A DNA stretch of 64,000 bases from Nitrosospira sp. Nl5 (GCF_900102495.1 NZ_FMVQ01000002.1:124001-188000), one strand, 5' to 3'. Positions 1 to 8,645 are shown, counted from the stretch's first letter. Made by a program: numbers and translations. The notes: generated from the sequence alone by a model not told the origin.

Positions 1-456
1 TCGATCGGGCCGGTGACCCTGCAAGGCGAATATGCAAATTCCAGGCTCGACAACACTCACTTGGTGGCGGGAGGACAGAAGGATTCCACGATACAGGCAT
101 ACTATGTGCAAGCCGGCTGGTTTGTCACCGGTGAGCGATCAATTTACAGGAAGGAACGCGGCGCATTTGGAAAGCCAAAGCCGATCAGCAAATGGGGTGC
201 ACTCGAACTCGCGGTGCGCTACGATTTGGCGGAGAACATGAGTCAGAGCTTGGCTGCAGACCCCTGTGGCACCGGCACGTCGAAATGCCAGGTTCAGATC
301 ATTACGCTGGGCGCCAACTGGTATGTTCGGCAAGGTTTGCGCTTCATGCTCAATTACTATATGACCGAGGCCGGAATCGGCCACGGCGGCAACTCCCCCA
401 CGGATCGCCGGGACAATCTGTCCGTCATTTCCTTCCGCACTCAGCTAAGTTTCTAA
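1..456 (+). CDS. Phosphate-selective porin OprP/OprO-type, C-terminal part
   Basis: The frame is open from the first base, so the gene starts outside the window and only about 151 C-terminal residues are seen. Alternating hydrophobic/polar strands (for example GALELAVRYDL and IITLGANWYV) and a final phenylalanine in FRTQLSF are typical of an outer-membrane beta-barrel and its C-terminal assembly signal. The strand pattern with YVQAGWFVTGE, WGALELAVRYD and LRFMLNYY matches the last strands of the porin O/P family, which passes phosphate or polyphosphate across the outer membrane. Family assignment is from pattern recognition; the substrate cannot be read from this fragment. Confidence 0.75.
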   Translation, partial: SIGPVTLQGEYANSRLDNTHLVAGGQKDSTIQAYYVQAGWFVTGERSIYRKERGAFGKPKPISKWGALELAVRYDLAENMSQSLAADPCGTGTSKCQVQIITLGANWYVRQGLRFMLNYYMTEAGIGHGGNSPTDRRDNLSVISFRTQLSF

Positions 457-665
457 ATCGAGAAACCGGGCTTACTGTCCGTCAGGTTCCTGATGCAGGC
501 AGTTTACAGATCAGCTATTTTATTCGCGGGGAGTCGACTTCGAGCCTAGATCGCGCTTCTCCCGGTCCTATGTGCGGCGTGATACGACGATCACTTTCCA
601 CCGAGATAGGGTTATTTGTCGGGCGTAACCCGTGCTTGGGAAATTTTAAAACCAGGAGATGAGGA

Positions 666-1130
666 ATGAGAAAAATGATCATATTGGCAACTCTGCTGAC
701 ATCGCTATTGGCGCTTGTCACTATACCTGCCGCCACAGCGCAGGATACAACGCCAGGCAAGAACGAAGATAAGGGGAGGGCCGCCACGGCGCCGGTTATC
801 TTGTTGGTTCCTCCTATGTTCGCGGTTAACCCGTCATTGGCGGATGGCTGCTGGGCTCGGCTTTTTGATGATCAGGATTACCGTGGCGATGTGCTCACAC
901 TTGCTGGCCCGATCGACATTCCCAGTGCGCGGGTAGGAGAAAACTTGGTGTGGGGCCGCAAGTACGATAGTGTCATCGTTGGGCCGAAAGCGACTCTGAC
1001 GATCTACGATAACCAGAACTATCAGGACAAGACAGCGACCTTCAAGGCCGGACAGCGAATACCCGATCTAAATGAAAAGCTCGGGCCTTTTGAGAATATC
1101 CGGTCACTTAAGATCGCCTGCTCCAAGTAG
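666..1130 (+). CDS. Secreted beta/gamma-crystallin-like protein
   Basis: A 154-residue protein with a signal peptide (hydrophobic stretch to about residue 25, ending ATAQ), so it is probably periplasmic or secreted. After a short linker, residues about 60-152 look like one beta/gamma-crystallin domain of two Greek-key motifs: RLFDDQDYRGDVLTL carries the aromatic-x4-aromatic-x-Gly pattern, and TIYDNQNYQDKTATF followed by FENIRSLKI is the second. Such domains often bind calcium through N/D-N/D-x-x-S/T-S loops; that loop is not clearly seen here. Start chosen because of the strong AGGAG sequence just before ATG. It stands alone between a porin and a kinase gene. Function unknown. Confidence 0.7.
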   Translation: MRKMIILATLLTSLLALVTIPAATAQDTTPGKNEDKGRAATAPVILLVPPMFAVNPSLADGCWARLFDDQDYRGDVLTLAGPIDIPSARVGENLVWGRKYDSVIVGPKATLTIYDNQNYQDKTATFKAGQRIPDLNEKLGPFENIRSLKIACSK

Positions 1131-1318
1131 CCATGTTTTCATGTGTTTTAACGTGCTTCTTTAGTATCGGGTGCGGCGGTGGCAGGATAGAGAAGTTATG
1201 CTCTCCTCCGCGAGTTCTGCAAGCTTCTCTTCCAGTACTGCGCGCGGGCTCGCTAATTCACATATCAATTATAGCATGGTCATATGCAGATTCGAGACTA
1301 CAATCCGGATAAGAATCT

Positions 1319-2128
1319 ATGTTTAATGCATATCTCGATCGCTGGGGCCTGAAGCCCGATGGTGATCCCATTGTTACCTACAGCAGCCAGCTTTTGCCTG
1401 TACTTCAGGGCGATATTCCCGCGATGCTCAAGGTTGCAGTTGAGACGGAGGAGAAGTTCGGTGGTCTTCTGATGTCCTGGTGGGGCGGGCAAGGGGCGGC
1501 ACGCGTACTGGCTCATGAGGGCGATGCGCTGCTCATGGAGCGTGCCGAAAATAATATTCTGCTCGCGGACCTTGCACGAAATGGAGGCGACGACGAGGCG
1601 AGCCGCATTATTTGCGACGCCGTAGCGGCACTTCATCGTCAGAAAGGAAATCCTCCTTTCGACCTTATCCCGTTAGCCGAATGGTTTGAAGATTTGGCTC
1701 CTGCCGCAGCGGAGCATGGTGGAATACTCGCCGCGTGCGCTGCAACAGCAGGCGAATTGTTGGCAGCACCTCGGGAAGTCGTGGTGCTGCATGGCGACGT
1801 TCACCATCAAAACATTCTCGACTTCGGGCCGCGTGGCTGGCTGGCGATCGACCCTAAACGGCTGCTAGGGGAACGCGGTTTTGATTATGTGAATTTGTTC
1901 TGCAATCCCGACCCCGAAACAGCGGTTACTCCGGGACGCCTGGCGCGGCAGGTAGACGTGGTAGTTGAAGCGGCAGGTCTGGAACGTAAGCGACTATTGC
2001 AATGGATTGTTGCCTGGGCCGGACTATCGGCGGTGTGGTGGCTCCAGGACGGGGAGCCCGAAAGCGAACATGTCGTGGCGGATCTGACTGTGGCGGACAT
2101 GGCAATGAGGGAGTTGGCGAAGAGTTGA
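1319..2128 (+). CDS. Aminoglycoside phosphotransferase-like kinase (APH(6)/StrB or hydroxyurea kinase family)
   Basis: 269 residues, the usual size of the streptomycin 6-kinase/hydroxyurea phosphotransferase family. Residues 158-165 (HGDVHHQN) are the catalytic loop with Asp160 as base, and the IDPK at about 177-180 supplies the metal-binding Asp. The glycine-containing segment around 47-60 (FGGLLMSWWGGQGAARVL) corresponds to the N-lobe. Enzymes of this family transfer phosphate to a hydroxyl of an aminoglycoside or related small molecule in the cytoplasm. In an environmental chromosome the natural substrate may not be an antibiotic. The ribosome-binding site is weak. It is a single-gene unit facing efp. 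Confidence 0.8.
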   Translation: MFNAYLDRWGLKPDGDPIVTYSSQLLPVLQGDIPAMLKVAVETEEKFGGLLMSWWGGQGAARVLAHEGDALLMERAENNILLADLARNGGDDEASRIICDAVAALHRQKGNPPFDLIPLAEWFEDLAPAAAEHGGILAACAATAGELLAAPREVVVLHGDVHHQNILDFGPRGWLAIDPKRLLGERGFDYVNLFCNPDPETAVTPGRLARQVDVVVEAAGLERKRLLQWIVAWAGLSAVWWLQDGEPESEHVVADLTVADMAMRELAKS

Positions 2129-2175
2129 GGTTATCCGGCAGCAAACCTGCGGTTTCGCTAGTTCCGCATGGTTGG

Positions 2176-2742
2176 TTACATCCGCTCGATATATTCCCCG
2201 CTATCGGTATTGATCTTGATTTTTTCCCCTTGCAGGACGAATGCCGGGACCATGACCACAAGCCCTGTCTCCATCGTGGCCGGCTTGTAGGAACTGGTGG
2301 CGGTAGAACCTTTGAGGTTGGGTTCGGTATCGGTAATAGTCAGCACCACGCTGGCCGGAAGCTGTACGCCGATGGCACGTTCATTGTGGAAATTGACTTG
2401 CACGTCGGTGTTCGGCAACAGGTATTCGTACTGACCCTCAAGAAATTCCTGCGACAGGCTTAATTGCTCGTAGTTTTCCTTATCCATGAAGATATAGTTG
2501 TCACCCTCCTGGTAGAGATAGGTCATATCGCGTGGTTCGACGAAAGCGCGCTCGACTTTGTCCTCGGTACGTATGCGCTGGTTGGTTTTGGTGCCCGCTT
2601 CGATGTCTTTCATCTCCACTTGCATGAATGCTCCCCCTCGGCCGCCAACATGGACGTGGTAACATTTCAGGACGCGCCAGATGCGTTTGTCCCACTCGAT
2701 CAGGTTTCCGACGCGAATTTCTGTTGCAAGAACTTTGGCCAT
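2176..2742 (-). CDS. efp: Translation elongation factor P
   Basis: 188 residues, the normal EF-P length, with KOW-like domain I, OB domains II and III and the conserved C-terminal segment GEKIKINTDSGEYIERM. EF-P enters the ribosomal E site and relieves stalling at proline runs. The start is the ATG giving MAKVLATEIRVGNLI; 24 further codons upstream are open but lack family similarity. The domain I tip reads GGRGGAF with Arg35, in a sequence context (QVEMKDI, KTNQRIRTEDKVERA) that resembles the branch of EF-P with GKGGA-type tips rather than the common betaproteobacterial SGRNAA type. It is divergently transcribed from the uracil-DNA glycosylase gene with 70 bp between the starts. Confidence 0.95.
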   Translation of the reverse strand: MAKVLATEIRVGNLIEWDKRIWRVLKCYHVHVGGRGGAFMQVEMKDIEAGTKTNQRIRTEDKVERAFVEPRDMTYLYQEGDNYIFMDKENYEQLSLSQEFLEGQYEYLLPNTDVQVNFHNERAIGVQLPASVVLTITDTEPNLKGSTATSSYKPATMETGLVVMVPAFVLQGEKIKINTDSGEYIERM

Positions 2743-2812
2743 TATTTTTCCAGTGTTTTCCCGGTGAATCAAAAGAGCGCGCATTTTACTACAAAAGGCA
2801 GGTGATAACCCC

Positions 2813-3517
2813 ATGCAATCAACGTTCTCACCCGACTGCCGGCAATGCCCGCGGCTGGCAGGATTCCTGGACGACGTGAAAGTCCGTTATCCCGATTATC
2901 ATGCCCGTCCGGTGCCGCCTTTTGGCGATGTGGCGCCCAAGCTGCTTGTTGTCGGCCTCGCTCCTGGCATGCATGGCGCCAATCGCACGGGTAGGCCCTT
3001 TACAGGGGATTTTGCCGGAATCCTGTTATATCGAACACTGCATAAATTTGGTTATGCGAGCCATGAAGGCTCCGCTTTCGCGGACGACAATTTGGCGCTC
3101 ACGAACTGCCGCATTACCAATGCGGTCAAATGCCTGCCGCCGCAAAACAAGCCGGAGCCAAGCGAGATCCGTCAATGCAACGGGTATCTCGCTGCCGAAA
3201 TTGCTGATTTCAAGAAAAGGGGAGGCATCGCGCTGCTTGCTCTCGGCAGAGTCGCCCACCAGGCGGCACTGATGGCTTTAGGGCTCAAGCTCACAGGTTT
3301 TCCTTTTGCCCATGGCGCGATTCACAAATTTCCCGGGAATTTGACCTCCGGCGGCATGAACATGGGCGGCTTGACGTTATATGACAGCTATCATTGTAGC
3401 CGTTACAATACCCAGACACGGCGTTTGACCGCTGAAATGTTCGAGCAGATATTTGCAAGAATTTGTGCTGATTTGGCTTCCCCTCATTTGGCAGCCCAGC
3501 AGCAAACCATAGATTGA
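2813..3517 (+). CDS. Type 5 uracil-DNA glycosylase (UDGb)
   Basis: 234 residues, family 5 uracil-DNA glycosylase, which removes uracil and other deaminated bases from DNA. Seen directly: N-terminal CxxC (Cys9, Cys12) and a later cysteine pair in NCRITNAVKCLPPQNKP, the usual 4Fe-4S ligands; motif A GLAPGMHGANRTGRPFTGD, which lacks the catalytic Asp/Asn of other families and has the GxxAxHxANRTGRxFTGD form of type 5; and motif B SYHCSRYNTQTRRLT. Motif B normally reads SYHPS, so Pro is replaced by Cys. The start ATG lies 70 bp from efp, which is divergent. The window also holds a second, different glycosylase (UdgX at 30355-31020). Confidence 0.88.
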   Translation: MQSTFSPDCRQCPRLAGFLDDVKVRYPDYHARPVPPFGDVAPKLLVVGLAPGMHGANRTGRPFTGDFAGILLYRTLHKFGYASHEGSAFADDNLALTNCRITNAVKCLPPQNKPEPSEIRQCNGYLAAEIADFKKRGGIALLALGRVAHQAALMALGLKLTGFPFAHGAIHKFPGNLTSGGMNMGGLTLYDSYHCSRYNTQTRRLTAEMFEQIFARICADLASPHLAAQQQTID

Positions 3518-3564
3518 ACGCAAACCAGGCAGAAACTCAACGGAAACGAAACGGGAATTTAGCC

Positions 3565-3753
3565 ATGCCCTATGTCAATATTCGCATTGCCGGCGTACTC
3601 AGCCGGGAGCAGAAGAAACAGATAGCACAGGAAATCACTGATACGCTGGAGCGTATTGCGCACAAACCGAAGTCCTATACGTATATCGCTTTCGACGAGC
3701 TGGCCCATGAAAATTGGGCGATAGCGGGTAACTTGCTGGGCGAGGAGGACTGA
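3565..3753 (+). CDS. 4-oxalocrotonate tautomerase family small protein
   Basis: 62 residues starting [10 protein letters not shown]. Removal of Met exposes Pro1, the catalytic base of the tautomerase superfamily, and the beta-alpha-beta layout (PYVNIRIAG strand, helix [19 protein letters not shown], strand [10 protein letters not shown]) fits the 4-OT monomer, which assembles as a hexamer. This start is preferred over an in-frame ATG 17 codons upstream because only it gives an N-terminal proline. It sits between the glycosylase and uvrC and ends 5 bp before the uvrC start codon, so co-transcription with uvrC is likely. The substrate cannot be deduced. Confidence 0.85.
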   Translation: MPYVNIRIAGVLSREQKKQIAQEITDTLERIAHKPKSYTYIAFDELAHENWAIAGNLLGEED

Positions 3754-3758
3754 TCGCC

Positions 3759-5579
3759 TTGCTGGCGGTATCCACTTTTGACGCCAGGGCATTCTGCGCC
3801 AGCCTGCCTTCCCAACCGGGGGTTTATCGCATGATGAATTCCTCAGGGCAGGTGATTTATGTCGGCAAGGCCATTGATCTCAAAAAACGCGTTTCCTCCT
3901 ATTTTCAGAAAAATGGGCTGGGCCCTCGCACCCAACTGATGGTTTCCCAGGTTACGGGAATTGAAACCACTGTCACCCGCTCAGAAGCCGAGGCGCTGTT
4001 ACTTGAAAATAACTTAATCAAGAGTTTAACTCCCCGATATAACATCTTGTTTCGGGACGACAAATCATACCCATACGTCATCCTGACCGGACACCGTTTT
4101 CCCCGGCTGGGTTTTTACCGGGGGAGCCTGGATAAAAAACATCATTATTTTGGACCCTTTCCCAACGCAAGGATGGTGAGAGAAAGCATTCAACTCCTGC
4201 AGAAAGTATTCCGTATCCGCACCTGCGAGGATAGCGTGTTCAGCAATCGCACGCGGCCTTGCCTGCTCTATCAGATCAAACGCTGCAGTGGACCCTGTGT
4301 CGATCTGACCACCCCCGAAGCCTATCGGGAAGATGCGAGAAATGCCGAGCTTTTTTTGCAGGGCAAGCAAACTGAAGTAATGGAAAGCATTGCCAGGAAA
4401 ATGCAGGAATCCGCGAATGCTCAGGATTACGAGCAGGCTGCGTTGTTCCGTGACCAGATTCAGTCACTGCGAAAGATCCGGGAAAAACAGTTTGTGGACA
4501 GCGGCCGGGCGCTGGATGCCGATGTAATTGCCTGCGTTGCGGAGAATAGCGGCGGGGGAAGGATCTGCGTCAACCTTGCCATGGTCAGGGGAGGGCGGCA
4601 CCTCGGGGACAAGAGCTTTTTTCCGCAAAATGCGGAAGGATACGATCTGCCCTCGGCAGTGGAGGCTTTTCTGGCTCAGCATTACCTTAATCGAAGCGTG
4701 CCGCACCTCATTATCGTCGGCGAGAAAATTCAGCGGGAGACGCTGGAAACCCTGCTGGCCGAACAATCCGGCCATAAGATCGTGATCAATTCCAATCCCG
4801 TCGGCGACCGGCGTATGTGGCTGGATATGGCGGCGGAAAACGCGCGGCTTGCACTGGAGCAAATGTTGAGCCGGCAGGCCAGCCAGGAGGAGCGGCTGCA
4901 AGCCTTGCAGCAGGCGCTGGATATCACGGGACTCGGCCGCATTGAATGTTTTGACGTCAGCCACACGCAAGGTGAAGCGACTATCGCATCCTGCGTGGTT
5001 TATGATAATTTTTCAATGCGCAACAGCGAATACCGCCGTTACAATATCAATGGCATTACGCCGGGAGACGACTACGCCGCCATGCGTGATGTCCTTTCGC
5101 GGCGCTACCATAAAATTGCCGAAGGCGAGGGCAGGCTCCCCGACCTGATTCTGATCGACGGTGGCAAAGGGCAGGTAAGCGCCGCGCGGGAAGTGCTGGT
5201 TGAGCTCGGGTTGAATGATGCGAACCTGGTGGGAGTGGCTAAAGGCGAGGAACGCAAACCCGGCCTGGAACATTTGATTTTCCCGGGAACGGAAAAGCCG
5301 CTACAATTGCCGAAGGACCATCCTGGATTGCATCTAATCCAGCAAATTCGTGATGAAGCTCACCGTTTTGCAATTTTCGGCCATCGTGCCAAACTTGGAA
5401 AATCGCGCACCAGTTCAAGTTTGGAACAAATTGAAGGGATCGGAGCCAAGCGCCGGCAAAGCCTGCTGGCACGTTTTGGCGGACTGAAAGGCGTGCTCAC
5501 CGCGAGTATCGAAGAATTACAGCAGGCCGAAGGAATCAGCCGTGCACTGGCGGAGAAGATTTACAAGGAATTGCATTGA
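3759..5579 (+). CDS. uvrC: Excinuclease ABC subunit C
   Basis: 606 residues, very close to E. coli UvrC. UvrC makes both incisions flanking DNA damage after recruitment by UvrB. Domains in order: GIY-YIG nuclease ([18 protein letters not shown] near residues 20-40) for the 3' cut; UVR UvrB-binding motif near 195-235 ([16 protein letters not shown]); RNase H-like 5' nuclease (about 370-510, with [13 protein letters not shown] and [11 protein letters not shown]); C-terminal helix-hairpin-helix repeats ([29 protein letters not shown]). The TTG start is supported by GAGGAGG about 9 bp upstream. Encoded immediately after the tautomerase gene. Confidence 0.97.
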   Translation: MLAVSTFDARAFCASLPSQPGVYRMMNSSGQVIYVGKAIDLKKRVSSYFQKNGLGPRTQLMVSQVTGIETTVTRSEAEALLLENNLIKSLTPRYNILFRDDKSYPYVILTGHRFPRLGFYRGSLDKKHHYFGPFPNARMVRESIQLLQKVFRIRTCEDSVFSNRTRPCLLYQIKRCSGPCVDLTTPEAYREDARNAELFLQGKQTEVMESIARKMQESANAQDYEQAALFRDQIQSLRKIREKQFVDSGRALDADVIACVAENSGGGRICVNLAMVRGGRHLGDKSFFPQNAEGYDLPSAVEAFLAQHYLNRSVPHLIIVGEKIQRETLETLLAEQSGHKIVINSNPVGDRRMWLDMAAENARLALEQMLSRQASQEERLQALQQALDITGLGRIECFDVSHTQGEATIASCVVYDNFSMRNSEYRRYNINGITPGDDYAAMRDVLSRRYHKIAEGEGRLPDLILIDGGKGQVSAAREVLVELGLNDANLVGVAKGEERKPGLEHLIFPGTEKPLQLPKDHPGLHLIQQIRDEAHRFAIFGHRAKLGKSRTSSSLEQIEGIGAKRRQSLLARFGGLKGVLTASIEELQQAEGISRALAEKIYKELH

Positions 5580-5701
5580 GCCTTGCCCCGCAGTTGCCTG
5601 CTCGTTCCATGTTTTGGCGCTTTTTGGACTGCCGTTTCAACCTGAATCCGGCAGTTGTGGCGAACGGCCAGTTTCAGGTTTAACGGTATATCTGGATTTA
5701 T

Positions 5702-6274
5702 ATGCCTTTTAACCTGCCCAACGTGCTTACGTGGATGCGCATACTGGCGATTCCACTGTTTGTGGGTATTTTCTATTTTCCGCCCGCGTGGTTGTCTCCG
5801 TCCAATCAGAACCTGATCGCTACCATTATCTTTACGGGCGCAGCCATTACCGATTGGCTTGATGGTTACCTTGCGAGAGTGCTCAATCAGACGTCGGCTT
5901 TCGGCGCATTTCTTGACCCGGTGGCGGATAAGCTGATGGTGGCGGCGGCATTGATCGTGCTGGTCTACTTAAGCAGGCTCGATGCCCTGATCGCCTTCAT
6001 CATCATTGGACGCGAAATCACTATTTCGGCACTGCGTGAATGGATGGCGCAGATCGGTAAAGGCAAAAGCCTGGCCGTTTCTTTCCTGGGCAAATTAAAA
6101 ACCGTATCGCAAATGGCAGCAATCCCGCTGCTGTTGTATCACGATAAAATAGGCGACAGCTTCAACCCACAGGAGGTGGGAACATGGCTGATTTATCTAG
6201 CGGCCATACTCACGCTGTGGTCGATGGGGTACTATCTGAAAGTCGCGATTCCCCAGGCATTAAAGCATGGTTGA
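5702..6274 (+). CDS. pgsA: CDP-diacylglycerol-glycerol-3-phosphate 3-phosphatidyltransferase
   Basis: 190 residues with several hydrophobic membrane spans. The CDP-alcohol phosphotransferase signature D-G-x2-A-R-x8-G-x3-D-x3-D is visible in DWLDGYLARVLNQTSAFGAF followed by LDPVADK. The N-terminal MPFNLPNVLTWMRILAIPLF is typical of PgsA. The enzyme makes phosphatidylglycerol phosphate, the committed step to phosphatidylglycerol and cardiolipin, in the inner membrane. uvrC, pgsA and a glycine tRNA in a row is an order seen in several gamma- and betaproteobacteria. No strong ribosome-binding site precedes the start. Confidence 0.95.
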   Translation: MPFNLPNVLTWMRILAIPLFVGIFYFPPAWLSPSNQNLIATIIFTGAAITDWLDGYLARVLNQTSAFGAFLDPVADKLMVAAALIVLVYLSRLDALIAFIIIGREITISALREWMAQIGKGKSLAVSFLGKLKTVSQMAAIPLLLYHDKIGDSFNPQEVGTWLIYLAAILTLWSMGYYLKVAIPQALKHG

Positions 6275-6311
6275 AAACCAGTTTTAAACCCGGCCCTTAC
6301 GTTGCCTTTTC

Positions 6312-6339
6312 TTGACAAAGGCGACAGCACCCTTATAAT
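6312..6339 (+). promoter_or_regulatory. Sigma-70 promoter of the tRNA-Gly gene
   Basis: Perfect TTGACA (6312-6317) and TATAAT (6334-6339) boxes separated by 16 bp, with the -10 box 16 bp ahead of the tRNA-Gly 5' end. A stable-RNA promoter of this strength fits. It may also read into tRNA-Cys. Confidence 0.85.
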
Positions 6340-6355
6340 GCCAGCATTGTTTTTC

Positions 6356-6430
6356 GCGGGAATAGCTCAGTGGTAGAGCACAACCTTGCCAAGGTTGGGG
6401 TCGCGAGTTCGAGCCTCGTTTCCCGCTCCA
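6356..6430 (+). tRNA. tRNA-Gly (GCC)
   Basis: 75 nt including the encoded CCA. The acceptor stem GCGGGAA pairs with TTCCCGC, the anticodon loop TTGCCAA places GCC at 6388-6390, and the T-loop is TTCGAGC. Preceded by a consensus sigma-70 promoter. Confidence 0.97.
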
Positions 6431-6554
6431 GTTTGCAGGGAAAATGGATCCTTTCGCAAAAGGCCATGCGTAGTTAAATTATGCGCCTTTGCTGAAATCC
6501 GTTTTCCCTTTTGTTTTTGCTATTGCAGCGCAATCCATTCGGGTTGCGTAACAA

Positions 6555-6628
6555 GGCGGGGTGGCAGAGTGGTCATGCAGCGGCCTGCAAAGCCGTGGAC
6601 GCCGGTTCGATTCCGACCCCCGCCTCCA
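6555..6628 (+). tRNA. tRNA-Cys (GCA)
   Basis: 74 nt including the encoded CCA. The acceptor stem GGCGGGG pairs with CCCCGCC, the anticodon loop CTGCAAA places GCA at 6587-6589, and the T-loop is TTCGATT. Its 3' end lies 71 bp from the end of a tyrosine-integrase pseudogene that points towards it, so the tRNA 3' end is the likely attachment site of a former integrated element. Confidence 0.96.
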
Positions 6629-6699
6629 TTTATAATCAGTAGCTTAGGTAATAATGGAGAAAAAAGTTTTTCGCCATTTTTGCAACTTTTTCGCCATTC

Positions 6700-7560
6700 T
6701 TACGCTTTTTCTCGTTTGGCATAACCTGAGATCAAAACCGGAGAGACTTTTTCCCCGACTCTCACTCTCACATATTCGGCAGTCATCGCCTCGGTTGAAT
6801 GTCCCAGCAGCCTCCTGGCTTTAGACATGCTCTCCATGTCAGAAGCGCTCTTTGCCCGAAGATCCCTGAGCTGGAACCGGATAAGCTTAATACCGAGTTC
6901 GGTGGCGCGTTTCTCGGCCCTGTCGCGAGCCAACTTAAACTGGCTGCGAAAGTAACCCGAGTGTTTCAATTGCTGCCCTTTCGGATCGCAGAGCAGAGTC
7001 ATACCGACGACTCCGCGTGACTTGATGCGATCAAGCAGTTGCGAGAGTTCACCAACGACATCGATTTGAAGCCGCGCCTTGGTTTTTCCTTGCTCTACCG
7101 ACAACGCCCCATCCTTGACCTGATCCCATCGCATCTTTAATACGTCGGCCGGGCGCTGGGCGGTTAGGTAGGCAAGATCGATCGCATCCTGAATTACTGG
7201 CGAAGCGCATTCGTATACCAGCGCCACCATCTCGTCGGTGACATAAATATCCCGGCCTTCCTTGACCTTCATTTGCTTTGTGGTGCCCGTGACAGGATTG
7301 GCGGTAGACATAAATCCCCTTGCGCGCGCCTAGTTGAATATCACGGAAAGGAGTTTTATTTCTTTTTTGGCGGAGACTTTGGATGATCGTTGATCGAAAT
7401 ATCGGATCATTTATCCCGGTCTCAATTGATCGATTGATGCCTCAGAGAACACAGGTCCTAATTTCTTCCAGTACTTCTCCCGGTCTTGCAAAGTGCGAAG
7501 TGACAATCCTGATTGCTCCCGGTTTTGGGCCCAGGCGATGTACTTGGCATTTCTCGGGAA
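6700..7560 (-). pseudogene. Tyrosine recombinase/phage integrase pseudogene with two in-frame stops
   Basis: One continuous minus-strand frame encodes an integrase interrupted by TAA (7411-7413) and TAG (7330-7332). Before the first stop: SLRTLQDREKYWKKLGPVF, typical of the SAM-like N-terminal domain. Between the stops: KKEIKLLSVIFN, followed after the TAG by ARARG, together the usual end of the core-binding domain. After the second stop: the catalytic domain with LTAQRPADVLKMRW (first Arg), QLRDLRAK (second Arg box, His replaced by Gln) and RLLGHSTEAMTAEYVR (His and Tyr nucleophile). A 203-residue piece could still be read from 7311 (MSTANP) but would lack the DNA-binding arm. The 5' end is ill-defined beyond about 7560. 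The gene points at tRNA-Cys, so it marks a decayed integrative element. Confidence 0.85.
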
Positions 7561-7609
7561 GCGCTGATAGAAGTATTCTATAGAGTGAGAAATACTCACT
7601 TCAAAACCT

Positions 7610-7636
7610 AACCCACCCATAACCCGGTGGGTTTTT
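7610..7636 (+). terminator. Rho-independent terminator-like hairpin
   Basis: AACCCACC (7610-7617) pairs with GGTGGGTT (7626-7633), with an 8-nt loop and a run of T after the stem. No intact plus-strand gene ends upstream, so it may be the relic of a lost element gene. It closely resembles the hairpin at 8584-8607. Confidence 0.6.
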
Positions 7637-7790
7637 ATTGTTTCTACACAAATTTTCTCGTGTGGATGAGCAAAAAACATAGCTCTGCTGTACCATGCTT
7701 ACGTGCATCGTGACGTGGCGAAACATCCCTCCGAACGCCGCGCAACTTTAAAACGGTTTTCGGTATGAAACTACTTTTTTCGGAGCAAAA

Positions 7791-8552
7791 ATGAAGAATA
7801 AATTATCCGCAATCTTGTTTTCCTCGTTGGTAGGCTTCACGTTTTCCAGTATGGCGGCGGCAAGTGTGACATTTTCGGATAGTACTTTTAACCTGTCCGA
7901 TTATTCAATTTCAACATATCAAACAGGGGGTGCAGACATCACTGTAAGTCAAACGTTGGCGGGAGGAAATCCAGGTGCGGCGCTTCAGGTTGATACACAT
8001 ATTCCCGCAAGCTCTAATCAAATATTTTATACAACCGAGTATTTGATTAATACGACATTTCAGTATGATCCGAGCCTTCAAGGACCGATTGATTCAATCG
8101 AGTTTACATACGATGCGTATGCCGCCTTATCACGGCCGGCCAGTGACGCCATTGCGGTTGTCTTAACGCAAGGCGGAAATATTTACTCTTATGTGGAGGT
8201 CATTTCAGGTCCTACTTTAGGAGGAACATTTGAAACAGTGCATGCCGCTGGGCTCAAGGCAGCAGATTTTTCGCTCATTACGGATCTAAAAAATATCACC
8301 GCAGTTGATCCAACTCAGCATCCCGACTTTGCTAGTGGTGTGCTTGGGTTCGGAGTTCCGGGGTTTTATTACGTAAGCGGTTTTTTCGGAGTTCCTGACA
8401 TTAGCAGTGTGCTAAAGGTCGATAACCTAAGTTTTACCATATCTGCTGTTCCTGAGCCTGAGACGTATGCAATGCTTGTGGCTGGACTTGGATTGGTTGG
8501 ATTTCTGGGGCGGCGCAAGAATCAGCACAGGTCGTCAGAAAAATTGAGTTAA
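7791..8552 (+). CDS. PEP-CTERM sorting-signal exported protein, function unknown
   Basis: 253 residues with an N-terminal signal peptide (hydrophobic to about residue 24) and a C-terminal sorting signal: VPEPETYAML, a hydrophobic helix (VAGLGLVGFLG) and the basic cluster RRK. The PEP-CTERM/EpsH-type system exports and anchors such proteins, usually in organisms that make exopolysaccharide. The body is beta-rich, acidic and Ser/Thr-rich with no catalytic motif I recognise. Base composition is more AT-rich than the housekeeping genes around it, and it lies next to an integrase relic, suggesting accessory DNA. A terminator follows at 8584. A second PEP-CTERM protein is at 35762-36349. Confidence 0.8.
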   Translation: MKNKLSAILFSSLVGFTFSSMAAASVTFSDSTFNLSDYSISTYQTGGADITVSQTLAGGNPGAALQVDTHIPASSNQIFYTTEYLINTTFQYDPSLQGPIDSIEFTYDAYAALSRPASDAIAVVLTQGGNIYSYVEVISGPTLGGTFETVHAAGLKAADFSLITDLKNITAVDPTQHPDFASGVLGFGVPGFYYVSGFFGVPDISSVLKVDNLSFTISAVPEPETYAMLVAGLGLVGFLGRRKNQHRSSEKLS

Positions 8553-8583
8553 ATAATATTTCAAGCCTTACTTTCTAATATTT

Positions 8584-8608
8584 AACCCACCTTGTTGGTG
8601 GGTTTTTG
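8584..8608 (+). terminator. Rho-independent terminator after the PEP-CTERM gene
   Basis: AACCCACC (8584-8591) and GGTGGGTT (8597-8604) form a stem with a 5-nt loop, followed by T residues. Placed 32 bp after the PEP-CTERM stop codon. Confidence 0.8.
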
Positions 8609-8616
8609 CATTTCTG

Positions 8617-8645
8617 GCCTGCCAATTTCGGCGGGCTTTTTTTTT
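8617..8645 (+). terminator. Second terminator hairpin with long T tract
   Basis: GCCTGCC (8617-8623) pairs with GGCGGGC (8630-8636), with one T-G wobble, followed by nine T. Two terminators in series directly before a start codon is an arrangement common in phage genomes. Confidence 0.75.

Noticed and set aside
6386-6724. 112-codon plus-strand frame
   Set aside because: It runs through tRNA-Gly and tRNA-Cys, both of which fold correctly.
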